From: Dendrophyllia cribrosa
Lineage: Eukaryota > Cnidaria > Anthozoa > Scleractinia > Dendrophylliidae
Assembly (NCBI GenBank): GCA_024195265.1
Contig: JAJLRJ010000006.1
Span: forward strand, 988,501 to 1,052,500
DNA: 64,000 nucleotides
Reading direction: 5' to 3'
The notes under the pieces were generated by a model. It worked only from the letters and a program-made list of their open reading frames with translations, was not told the origin of the DNA and searched no databases. Shown one piece after another: positions 1 to 12,500 of the stretch. The position numbers and the translations under genes are program-made. How positions within the stretch are numbered: position 1 is the stretch's first letter; every line of letters begins with the position of its first letter.

Positions 1-407
1 GAGTACAAAAAAGATTAATCGTGAAATTTTTGCAAAGAGACGAACTAAGCAATCCCATCATAGTTTTCGTTCTTAAAGGGTTTAGCCAGCACGCGCAGAC
101 TTAAAAAAAGCAGACAAAACGACATACAGTGTATACAATTTTTGTCTAGTTTTGTCTGGAAACAAGAATTACTGCGTTTTGAACTTCTGCCATTCGACAA
201 TGACATGCAAAAAATATAGACCCATGCTGTTCAGTAAATTGTATAAATGCTTTGCTTTTTTAAATTTTTAATATCGGAGGTGTTGTTTATAACCTGCCTC
301 TTAAGCCTCTTCTCGATTTCAATATCTCGCAAATGTAACCATAGCACGCCGAATATTGTTTGAAGGATGACATTTCAACATTTGCGTTCCTTGGCAGTAC
401 TAAGAGA
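1..407. other. 5' flank of gene A
   Basis: AT-rich non-coding sequence upstream of the putative promoter of gene A. I see no ORF with family resemblance and no clear repeat. Confidence 0.4.
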
Positions 408-415
408 TATAAAAG
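408..415 (+). promoter_or_regulatory. putative TATA box of gene A
   Basis: TATAAAAG lies 75-82 bases before the start codon at 490. Transcription starting about 30 bases downstream would leave a 5' UTR of roughly 50 bases. Only the motif and its position support this; an unrecognised 5' non-coding exon remains possible. Confidence 0.4.
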
Positions 416-489
416 AAACGCACGTTTTCGGTTGGGCTTTTGTTATATTTAAACGCCCAAAGATTTAAAGGCAGTCAGACTTATTCACA

Positions 490-574
490 ATGAAGCGTCA
501 TGCGTGGATTCTATGGCTAACAGTCATTTGTCTTGTAAACACAGTCGAATTGGAAAATTCTGAAGAGTGCCCAA
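490..574 (+). CDS. Gene A exon 1: start and signal peptide
   Basis: Encodes residues 1-28. A basic MKRH start is followed by a hydrophobic stretch (WILWLTVICLV), typical of a secretory signal. The donor is A|gtaagt, phase 1, the same phase as gene B exon 1. Confidence 0.8.
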
Positions 575-3500
575 GTAAGTCCTTGCATTTAATTCTCAGC
601 AATGCTATATATAAGAACCGCTATATCCATTTAAGCTATTAAATGTCAGGTTTATGACAATAGCTATTACCGGTAAACCATTGTTTATTCGAAACTATGA
701 GTGCCTTTATCTACAGAATCTTGCCGAAGCGCACTTGGCCTCGAGAATGGCCTTATCAAAGACGAACAACTCTCCGCATTTTCCGCCTACTTCAGCGACT
801 CTTCCACGTTCGGCGTTCATCGTGCCAGGCTCAACTTAAATTCATGGCCTCCCGGGTATAGAGCCCAGAACGTGACTCAGTCTGACATAGACAAGTCCTG
901 GATTATGATTGACTTAGGAAGGGAAGTAATTGTCACAGGAATAGCGACCCAAGGCTATGGGGATGCGTCGGTAGCAGAATGGGTTACCAGTTATCGGCTA
1001 ATGTACGCTACCAGCGAACAACGATATGCTTATCATAGTGTTATGGATGATAATGGAGAAGTTCAGGTTAGTAGGATTTTTAATGACGGTAAAATTTAAA
1101 AGATGCTTTGCGCGCTTGGGTAAGTATTTGTACTTTGTAGTCGATTTATTTCCCATTACCTTTCGGTTTTCTCTAATTATTTTTTCGAGTTAGTGGTTCA
1201 TATTTCAAGTTCATGTTTCGTTCAGCCGAGAACACAACTGGAAATATCATTCAATTAAAAATTTGAATAAGAATACCTACTTAAATAAAAACGTACGAGG
1301 TTTGATCGTTCATTTAATATCCTCAATAAATATTATTCAATTACTTCTTGAGTCCCGAGTAAAATCCAATCACAACTTACTCAATGATAAAATTGTTTAG
1401 TTTTGAGAAAAAAAGCTGAAAACCCTCTCGTTATAATTCTGCAAATTCCGGTTTTTAAAGGCCAATATTAACCACAGTTAAGCATTCTTTCATAACACGG
1501 AAATCTCCATTGTTACCAATATAACTACCCCCCTATCCTTTCTTTAAGGTTTTTATATAAGTCGCGCAATAATCATTTTTTATTGTTAGAAGATTGAAAA
1601 TAAACAAAATGTAATTTAAAAAAATGCAGCTGCACGTTTTGTAGAGTCAATCTCGTCATATTGAGGCTCACTGTGTTACTACTGTTTAAAATTATAGGAA
1701 AGGAATTACATGTATACCAAGTCTATGATAAGTTTAAGGAACTTTCCAAGCTGCAATTACACGTCGGTAGTTAGTGAAAAATAAAGGCTTATCAAGTATA
1801 TTGCATTTAAAGAGTTTTCGTGATCATACATGTATCTGCATTGTGACAACTCAACGGGACTTCGCGATTAAAGGTGTTTGTAAACAATTCATAAATGCAG
1901 CCTATTTGCCATTGCTGATTGTTTTATAAGAATAAAAGTGGTCTACATGCTTTACTGATTGAAAATACTAACTAGAGGGAACGGCGAATCTCTCTTTTTT
2001 TTTAATTCTTTCTCACTAACTTCATATTTTTTATGATTTATTTCAAATATGCAAATTGATTACAAGTCAGTTGTAAAACATGCTGCGGAGAGAAGTGAAT
2101 GCCAAAACATAATTGCGGTTAGATTTTAGGTTTTACTTGAGCAGGTTCGTATGGTATTCTAGAACATTTCGGCATCGCAGCCAACACACTTAACTCTGAA
2201 TTTTAATACTTTTTTTTAATCCTTTAGACTTTTGTCCCGTTAGACAGAAATAAAGTATTTCAATAAAAATAAATGGTTCCTATTAAAAGTTGTTTGTTCA
2301 AACAAATTTGTTTAATTGGCGAAAGTTGCACGCAATTTATCTTGAAGGATAGCCTTGACATATATTGCTTGTTTCGGTAATTTGGTGTTTCGTGAACCTG
2401 ACTAAGGGGGTGTTTACATGACACCGGGACGACTTTCGCGCCTGGGCGAGTTCACTCCGGTTCCCTCTTATGGCTCTACATTTGTTTACATGATACCACC
2501 ACATTTTTATGTAAAGGTTTCATCGTCATTTATAGTTTTATCCCTATCCGTTTTTGACATCTGTATTTGTAATAAAGCGACACCTGCTGACTTACGGTTA
2601 TACACTGTTAGTTTTGTTATCGAGTGGTGCAGTGCATGGGTATTACCATACATTGTTCTAGAATATTTATTACTTTTAAAGAGTCATTTTATCCATATTT
2701 GTCTGGTATCAACCACTCTTTTCGCTCGATCTGTAGATTGCTAATTGTGGCTTTAGTGGTCAAAAGTTCTTTCTAGAAGCTACACAAAACCACAATGGTT
2801 TGTGAAAACCACGGTTTAACAATTACAACAATAAATAACTTTGGTCATTGTTTTGATCCTAAAATATTTTCCACCGGTTTACTACTCGTTTGATTTCATA
2901 TCAGTTAACCAGCTATTGATCGACATTTAATGGAAACATTCATCGGCGACTGTTGGCGAGAGGAAAGTGCAACGTGCTGTTAATAACCAATCAGCATTAA
3001 GAGTTGCGTTCCCAGGCAGCTACATTATGAAATCTAATTTCAGTCTTGTATATTCACGTGTTCACAAGTCGATAGGATCGAGCTCGAGCTCGTATTACTG
3101 TTACTTTATTTGATAATATTTTAACTGTGCCATCAAACGTTTAACGTTTTCACGACAGCGCGCTCGATCAGAGAACAGAACATGAATTAATTACGTGTAC
3201 GTTACCCAAACCGTCCGCATGCGCAGTCGCAACATAAATCGGCGATTGCTAAACCGAGAAGTCCTGAGTACTAGGGAGAAAACGCGTGTCTGAATTACAA
3301 CAATTACAACTACAGCTATTTCAATTTAGGTTGTCGGATGAGAGCTTCAAGCGTACGCAACGAGACCGCAAGGTACTTTGGGATTTTTATGTATACGATA
3401 AATTGACCAAAGCAAATTAAAATGCCTCGTCCATACAGCGAAGGCAAACATTTATGGTGCTAACATCCACCTCACTCATCGCACTAACAAACGCAAAAAC

Positions 3501-6500
3501 CGCGAACTAAGCTAAGACCAATTTACAACTACCCATAGTAACTTGCGGTCTCGTTGCGTACGCTTGAAGCTCTCATCCGACAACCTAAATTGAAATAGCT
3601 GTATATGGAAACTCCATTGTAATTCAGTCGGCGACAGTCGCCGACTGAATTACAACAGTTACAACAATCTGGGCTTTACCAGCTATTGCATGTTTTCACA
3701 CCATACGATTAAAAAGTCCATTCATCATTTATTGGCCATGTAATTATAACCTCCAGAACGCAGTCGCACCCTTTCCAGTTTTACTTTCACTATAATTTAA
3801 ATTGTTAAGAACACTATTGTATTGAACATGGGGTAGTATAATAATCTATCCTTATTATTTTTTTATTAGGTTTTTGATGGAAACCGAGACAGCAACACAA
3901 TACGTAAACACGAGATAATGGTTCCCGTAATTGCAAGGAGCCTCCTTTTGTTGCCTTCCAGTTGGCATAACAACATAGGAATCAGAATAGAGGTTTATGG
4001 CTGCAATCCTGGTGAGAAATTATGTCATGGTAAATGATAAAGTGAACTAAGGCCGCACAAGAACCAAAGGTGGCCCATATAGCTGGAGATAATATCCCAG
4101 CTTTTGTAGCAGCATGAAGCAATTGAGCGTATTAGTGTTAGTTGCTTCTCCTCCTGGATGGGATGCCTGGAGTCCATTGCAGGGTACCCACTTTTAAACC
4201 TGGGTGGAGCCACCAAGTTATTGTACCCAAGCAAGTTTGACTAGTTTTGCAAATGCCCTTGCTAAAAAACTTGCGTGCTGGGTTTTCTTGGTCAAACAAA
4301 ACTTATCTCATCTGAAATGTGCTCGTGACGTAGAAATCCATCATCGAGTGACTAATTTGCATATCTGTCAAAATAAACTATATCTTGTTCAACGCTTCGC
4401 GTATAGAGTTCTAAAGTGTGACGTCACGCTGTCATGACAACCATTTTTTGGGTCTAAACAAAACCAGGCTGCAATACGGACGCCATTGTTAATTACGGTT
4501 TCGTATTGTTCACTAAATAATTTCGGCATATAGGACTTTCTATTCCAAAGAATGAAAAAAACAATGGTTTATGGACTCCATTGTTGTGCTCGATGCAAAC
4601 GTTTGAAGCTGTACGTGCGATTTTAGGGAGAAATTTATGTGTGCGTAGGTGGTCGATTCCCACAGCGAAAGGCGACAAAGGTCACGAACATGTATTGCTT
4701 CGCTCCGGATTGTAACCATCATTCGGAATCGCATACTTGCCAGTTCTTTCTGTTTCCAAATCCAGAGAAGAAAAAGGAGGAATATGATCGATGGGTTCGC
4801 TTCCTAAGGTAGGCTGAATGTTTGCTGTTTTTGTGTGGTTTTTCACCATCGTGCAATTTTGGTGCGAGTTTGTTTACAATGATAACGGTGATAAAGAAAT
4901 ACTTGAGCGTCGTAAATGGATGGCGAGAAATGTAAGGCACAAGTAGTATTGCGATAGTTTAAGCTAAAATTTTGGCGTTGCTTAAACCTCTTCATGTTAA
5001 TCTGAAGGCTAATGTTCTATATCAGGAGAGCTGACAGAAAACCAAGCAAGCATGCCAAAGTGTGCAGCTGTCATTTCAGAGGTTGAAAGAAATCTGCAGG
5101 GCCGGAAATCTTCAAGCGGAATGCAGATAAACTATTCCCCTCACAAAACACTCCACCGAAAAAGAAAAAGAAACCCAAATCATTGGTTAATAAGTTACCG
5201 ACTGTTAAAGATACCATGGCCATCATTAATGCCAAATCTGCAGAGTCTTCAGATACATGGGATGAAAGATCCTCAACTCCAACTGAGCAAATAATCTTAG
5301 AGGCAGAATTAAACTTAGCAAAGCAGGAGCTGAACTATCACCAGGACACCATGCAGTATCAGAAAACACATTACTCTGTTTCAATCTTGAGTTCTGAAGT
5401 AATCAGAATGGAAACTGGTTTACCAACAAAGGAGATTTTCACAATTGTAGTGAATTATACAGCTAAATTCAAGGACTCCATTTCTTATTATTGTGGATGG
5501 AAAGTCGAGTCCATAACCTTTGAGGACCAAATCTTCATAACACTTATGAAGTTACGGAAAAACTATACCATTTTGCACCTAGCACAGCTGTTTTCATGCA
5601 GTGTTGGGACAATTTCTAACATAGTTATAACATTTGTACACATCTTACATACACTGCTGTTTGATGACCTGATGAAAGTGATTCCTTCCAGGAACAAAAA
5701 CTGCTTGTGTTCGCCATCATCCTTTTCAGAGTTCTCGATCTGCAGAGTTATTATTGATTGTACTGACATTGAAGTGGCCACACCAAGCCTTATGAGTCAA
5801 CAAAATGTGACCTATTCAAGTTACCGTGGGATGAACTTACTCTTTCAAAGTTTTGACTGGGGTTGCACCTAATGGGGTGTTGACCTACATCAGCAACCTC
5901 TACCCTGGATCCATCTCTGACAAAGAGATTGTCCAGCAATCTGGTTTTCTAAAGCACTTTGTACCTGGTGATCTGATCTTGGCAGACAAAGGTTTTCTCA
6001 TTCAAGACATTGTTCCTAAGGGTGTGTCTGTGAACATTCCACCATTTCTTGAACATGGTAAATTTACTGAAAGTGAGGCCAAGTTAACCAAGTCAGTCGC
6101 ATACATGTTGAAAGGGCAAATGCAAGGCTCAAAGATTTTAAAATTCTTAGTTTTGTCCCTCCATACTTAAGGTCTCACATTGACAAAGTGTTTCAGTTAT
6201 GTGCAGCTATTGTCAACTTGCAGTTTCCTTTAATTAAGGAGGGGTGCGAGGGAACAGACTTTGACTAGGAAATTTAATGTACATTGCCAGTTTCTGTAAC
6301 CTACCCATGAAGAAAGTGGATACATAAGTGATATTTTCAAAAGCAATATTGTACAGTTTGGGTGTACATTTTATTGTTCTTTAATCATCATATTCTTTGA
6401 GATCTTCTGTCAGTAGGCTTTTGTTTTGGTACTTGTTTAAGTTCAGGATGCCTGCAGAGGAAGTGAAGCAATTCGAGTGATTTAATTCCTTCTTAATGTT

Positions 6501-9500
6501 GTATATGCATTCATGTTTTATAACATCAAAATAAATTTTTATGATTCATTATACATGTACTACTGCACATTCTCTTACTAATACTTTAAGAAAATGTATA
6601 ATATCAGTCTGCTCAGTCTGCAGGATTTGCACATGTATTTGTACATTTGGACTTAGAGGGTTAACAATCATGTGTTTGATTGAGTAGTGTTTCTATAACT
6701 TACGAGAAACTTAAAGTCGGTCACTCTTAGGAGTTAAAGGATTGAATGAAACAGACTCAGTCATAACAACAAGTTTTCAAAGAGAAACTTATTTTAATGT
6801 TTGTCACAAACTAAGGAACTATAAATAATTAAAGTAACTGGCCACATTTCATACATTATTATTTAAGAATAAAAATACTGTGAAATTGAAAATTTTCCGA
6901 AAACAACAACTTTGAAACTTTGAAAAGTGGACAGCCCATATCATGTATAGCCCTGTACACAACACACAAATTGTGTTTCAGTCATACAAGAAGTGCCCTA
7001 TAATGGAAAATAAATGAATAATAATTGAAAGTTTTAGAGTTCCCCCTCAATAATTTTAGGGAAAAGGTGTTTTAAATAAAACTCTTTCAGTTCTTCAATC
7101 TTAATCTCCCAAGAGTCATCCCGCTGAATTTCAAGAACTACAAAATCTTTCAGCGTCCAGACGACAAAGTAACACTTCTTTCTCTTGGTGAGAAATAAGT
7201 GGCCCTGGACTTGGTGCCAGTAAACATGGTCACGTTTCAACACAATTTCCCCATCCTTCTTTTCAAGGTAAAAGTTGCTGGTCTTAATGGCTTCCTCAAT
7301 AGTCAAATCTCGGTGTGTATAGGGGCACTTAGCCTCTAGAACACTATGTTCTCCAACCAATCCATCAAGAGAGGCACCGAGGACTCCGGAATGGTGTAGC
7401 CACACACCTGTTTCCACCACATCCAGGCCAGTCTTCAGCCTGAATGCGTTAATGGCTTCAGATTCATTGCATACCCCCCATTGGACAGCTTTCACCCTTG
7501 ACAGATCGTATTCACCAAGAAGGCGTTTGATTAAGGACGGGGTAACGCGCTTGGCATTTAAAACTGAACCAAAGTTACTTGCTGTCAGTCGACCCCTCCT
7601 GATCATTTGCCAAGAAGGATTGCCCTTTGTCCAGCAGTACAGTAAGGCGGCTTACATCTTCAATAGTTTTCCATTCAACACTGACTTTGTTCAGAAAATA
7701 CTGACGTTGTTCATGGAGGCCTTGCAACTGTAGAAATTTCTCTTGGAAGATAACATCCTCTACTGTAGCAACCGGAAAGGACTTAGACTGAGTCTGTGGT
7801 TCAGGGCTCATGAGCCAATAAAGTCCAGTAAATTTACTATAGTTTTTCAGCCTTTGGAAAAGTTCACTGCGTTCTTCACGAGTTGGGTCTCTTAAAAGGG
7901 CACGGTATGCAGGTTTTGCAGGAGGAAACATTTCTTGTACTGACTGCAGCAACGAGTTTGTGGCTTTTCGCTTTTTCCACTGGCATTCAATGTCTGTTCT
8001 ACTGAGGTTGTATAGGCCATGAATAAACAAAGCGGCAGCATGACTACACTTGAACTTCCCTCGCGGACACTCACAATTCGTTGATTTAATGTTCTTCTCT
8101 TCGTCTAAATAAATCTAAAATCGCGGAGAAAACTGGTCTTATTTGAGAAACTTTAAGGCGTTTGTAAGTTTTCATATATTAAAACTTAATTCATATCTTC
8201 AAACGCAGCGAAATTACTTTTTACAGTCAAAATACTCAGCGCGTTCCGCTTATTATTTGGGAATGACTTTCATTAATCAGGAACGGATGGCATTATTGAA
8301 ATCAAAATTCAGGTTTTAAATTTGAAATCTTCCAACGGTAGCCTCATTCGAAATAACGAATGCTGATTGGTTTGTTATTGACATCAGGCGAATGTTCACG
8401 TGCAAAGCACGCAACAGTTGGCGGCTTGACACATCTGACCTATTTCTGTTCGCTCAACAAAAATTCATCACTGAGTATATTTTTGACGTAAATAAGCTCT
8501 GCATTTACAGAACTCCGAAGAAGAATTCTTCAAATGGTGGTGTGCTGGTACTGAAAGAGAAATTTTCTCCGAAAGTGAAGAAAATTTCCTATGAAGTCCA
8601 AGCGACTGAATTCTCTGAAACCAACAGCGACCAACGGTTGCGTAATTCGCCTGTGAACTTTTGACCCATGTCAGTAAATAAACCAATCAACATTCGTTAT
8701 TTCGAATGAGACTACTGTTGGAAGATTCCAATAATCAATTTAAAACCTGAATCTTGATTTCAATAATGCCATCCGTTCCCGATTAATGAAAGTCATTCCC
8801 AAATAATAAGCGGAACGCGCTGAGTATTTTGACTGTAACATAAAAAAAACAGAGCGAGGTACCGTCGGCTGTGTTTAGGCCTCCAAATCATCGATTTAAG
8901 CTTTCTTTAAAATATTTGTATTCTAAAAATGTTATCTTTACGATATAATAACGATCAACATGACTGAGTCAAGCCACAAAATGCATAAAAGCCATTTGGT
9001 TGATAGAATAGACAAGAATCAACATGGTTGAAAGTATCGATCACTTGCCGTCACTTTATACACTTTTTTCTTCATGCTAGCGTGAACTTCACCACGAATG
9101 ACACCATTACTGAAGGTGATTAGATTGATAATGATTTTCACCTCTTGTTAAGGACTTCTGCTCATCAGAGAAAAAGGAAGCCAGCGATGATATCGAAAGT
9201 GCCGCTATGACTTACTCCATCCGTTTTGTTTAGACCCGAATTTTTCCGTTGCCACGCAACGTGACGTCATGGCTTTAGTACTCTATTCACGAGATAATTA
9301 CATAAAAAACTTTACAAATGGGTAAGAAGACAAGTCTTAAAATTTTAAACCTATTTAAAAACTATTTCGAAAAGCTACTTTAAAATCAGCTTTAAAATAC
9401 AGTTGATAAGGGTCATTATACAAATGATAAAGAAAAACTATTATTTCAAGCCACCGCGATCAATAACTACATTTTCATGAAGAGACTGTTCTTGTTTTTA

Positions 9501-12500
9501 TTTTAGGGTATTATTTTGAGGCTTGGTTAGGGTTAAACGATAGACCATTCTTACTGCAATACATGAACACTTCAAGTGATAAATACAAAGAGGTGGCTTT
9601 GAAAGCTACAGAGGAGGTCAGTTCAATATATCTTCTTTTATAATAATCTTCGTTTGAATGATCGTATGATTTCACTTAGAGCAATCGTTGTTTTCACCTG
9701 ACGTCATTAAAATTCTAAAATCAACACTGACAGCTTATGCCTTGGGGGGGGGGGGGGAGGGGGGGGGGGGGGGGGAGGGGGGAGGTACTCACGACACATA
9801 TAATAGTGACGGGGAGGAGCAAAGACCTTTTGGGGGTTTGGAATTTGTGATCTGACGACGTTTTTAGTTAGAATGTTTTTTGTGACTCTTTTGGGGTTAA
9901 AGATTTTGGCGAGGACTTTCTTATGCAGAGAGGAAATGAGCCTTTGTGAGGTTAAATTCAGGGCCATTGAACCCATTTTTTGGAGTCTGGTTTTAACCTA
10001 ATAGAACATTTTTAAACGGTCTAACAATTTAACTTCATCTGCATCTGCCCGTCACTATTATAGTTGAAAACTTTCCTGGGTTTTGACTGTACAGCCCTTC
10101 TTTTAACAGATTCGTCATATCAGCGATAATAATCGTCGTGCTAAGTTTCATGTAAATACATTACATTGCTTTGGAGATATGGCATTTAGACAGCATTCAG
10201 TTTGTAGACTTTTCTAAAGCGAGAATGCCCATAACTTGGTTATTAAAGATCGTCGACCAGGCTTTTCATTTGACATTCTCTGCAACATCTCTGGTTTTGC
10301 TCTAAAAGCCAGAAAAACAAACTGCTTACGTAGATGAAAACGATCTAACCCTTTATGGTTCACGCTAGCAGAACCGCTAAAAACTGTTATGTGTTTCAAG
10401 TAGGGGTCCAGATAATCATTGAAATACCTTGTAGTTGTTTATTCTTAACAAAAGGAACAATTTTGCTTTTTAGATCGATTCTTATTTCAACACGATAGGA
10501 GGATATTTGTACAACAGGTTCTTAAGATTAAGGTAAACATGTTTTTCTTACATTTCATGTTTAAATAACAACTCGTTAGCCAACACCTTTAATGAAAGAT
10601 AAGCATAGTTTACAGTTTTAAGTTCTCTAATGTGGATGACATATTTGATACACATTGACAACCAACCACTTCCTAGGAGCAAGCGAGGTTGTTGTATCAG
10701 GGAATTGTAACTAAATGTTTTCCTTTTTATTATTTCGCCTGTTGTTTAGTCCTTGGTCATCTACCGGCGCTACGCTCACCACAGCGGAGATAGCAATTTA
10801 CTGCACTGAAACGAGTGTCCATCTTCTGACATCAATACTGAAGGAATTTATCCGTGAGTCGGCTCTGTTCGATTCGGAGTATCTAGATATTATCTTCCCA
10901 TGTAAGTAACTTTTCTATTTTCTTTTTCAGCCTCAAACCTGTCCAGTGGACATTTAACGTCGGTTCCTACATGCCGTTCATGTAATTCTAAACGCATCTT
11001 TAGGATTCCAATCAGACTCTTAAGAGCCAACCCGTGAATAAGAAATGCTAACGCGTAACGCAATATTGCTGGTTTGCACGTGACGTCACGGCGGCCATGT
11101 TGGTGGTCAAGAACAAAAGCGTTTCTCTCCGCTGGGAACTAAACTCTATTTTCATGCAAATTCTGCGACAAAATTGTATTGTATTGACCACCAACATGGC
11201 CGCCTTGTCACGTGGTTGCAAACCAAGAATTGCGTAAGCTTATGTTTTCACACTGACACGGTTCAATAATTTTTTTTTTAACAAAAGCAAAAAGAAAAAT
11301 ACAGTACATCACATTAATAATGTTCAGTCCGAAGAAGAAAGAAAAAAAAGTAGAAGAAAAAAATGGCAGGTCCCGAGCGGGACTTGAATCTCGGACCTTT
11401 CGGCTGTCATTCCGCGCGCTAATCCACTCGGCCATCGTGATCACTGACTTAGGGATAAATTTAATTACTTTAAGGTAGCTCCGCATCAAAACGCGTGTCT
11501 CGGTTGAAAAATCCTTTTAGATCGATTTTAATGTTGCATTTAAGACTCTAAATGCGAAACATCTTTAAGTTTATTGTTGATATTAGTTATTGTTATCGCT
11601 GGATTCACGCTGTTCTTGTTACGAAACGTATTCGTAACAAAGCATTACAGTACGTCACTAAGTTTACAGCTGATAGAAGGAGCGAGTGAGCGAGTGAGTG
11701 CTCATTTGCATATCTGTCGCCGTTAACAATAACCCGTTCATTACGCATGCTTGTATTCACGGGCTAAAAATGACATCTCTTAAAGCTTTCATTGGACTAC
11801 AATGTCACTTTTATTTATGCATTTCAACGTTTCATTACCATTCAGTCTTTTTGGCTCATGTTATTGGCGGTGGCACCTCATTTGTTTCAAGCTTTTTTTA
11901 CGTTAAGCAATGAAATTAATAGTCTGGGTGTTTTCCTTTTTCTTTTAGTTGCATGTGATTGTAAACCTCCTATAGTTGACCTACAGCTGAAGCATTCTGT
12001 TTCTGAGTCAGACATATTATACACGACCAACCGGTCAATTCACCTAATACCTGAGGTGACCACCAATTGTTCAACTTCAAACCAAACTCAGTATCAATGG
12101 ATGTTCTGCAGCGCCGATCCCGAAACAAATTACTTCGGGACATTTATCATGACAGCAAGTAAGACAATACACCTGAATCCAAGGATGTTCGGTCCGGGAA
12201 TCTTGTATGTTTCTTTACTATTAGTGATTCCGGAAGTGCCAGGAACGACTTCATATGATTATGGATTTCTGCGAATCCGTCAACCGGATCTTGTGGCTAA
12301 AATTGTCGCACCAAGGACAGTATCAAAAAGAGACACAGATGTCAAATTGAATAGTTCAGGGTCGTACGATCCTGAGTTTAAATGGCTTCGTTACAGAAGA
12401 TTAAAATTCACTTGGCGATGTCAAAGAAAATGTCGATTGGACCCGTTGGACATTTTATCTGTTTCCAAGGCTGAAGAAGAACCTTGCTATGGCATTGCTA

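Larger units (their letters stand above)
1067..3869. other. Gene A intron 2, mostly featureless
   Basis: 2.8 kb intron, donor gttagt, acceptor ttattag. Apart from a MITE and a short palindrome near 3300-3655 I see only AT-rich sequence; the 108-codon ORF at 2418-2744 resembles no family. Confidence 0.6.
4396..9293. mobile_element. ISL2EU-like DNA transposon, decayed, in intron 3 of gene A
   Basis: About 4.9 kb bounded by imperfect inverted ends: 4396-4464 and the complement of 9223-9293 share TATAGAG-x-(T/A)CTAAAG, TGACGTCACG and GGGTCTAAACAAAAC. Inside are a + strand THAP/DDE transposase and a convergent - strand YqaJ nuclease. That pairing is described for the ISL2EU group of the PIF/Harbinger-related transposons. 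Both genes carry frame breaks, so the copy is dead. Exact ends and target duplication are uncertain. Confidence 0.72.

Noticed and set aside
2418..2744. 108-codon frame in intron 2 of gene A
   Set aside because: No domain; probably repeat-derived.
8392..8664. 90-codon frame inside the nested foldback
   Set aside because: Resembles no transposase or other family; not supported as a gene.
9707..9976. Proline- or glycine-run frames at 9707-9976, 13994-14185 and 39122-39500
   Set aside because: They are translations of poly-C/poly-G tracts.
11365..11451. tRNA-Ser-like gene on the - strand
   Set aside because: A and B boxes present, but acceptor and T stems do not pair; treated as SINE-like.
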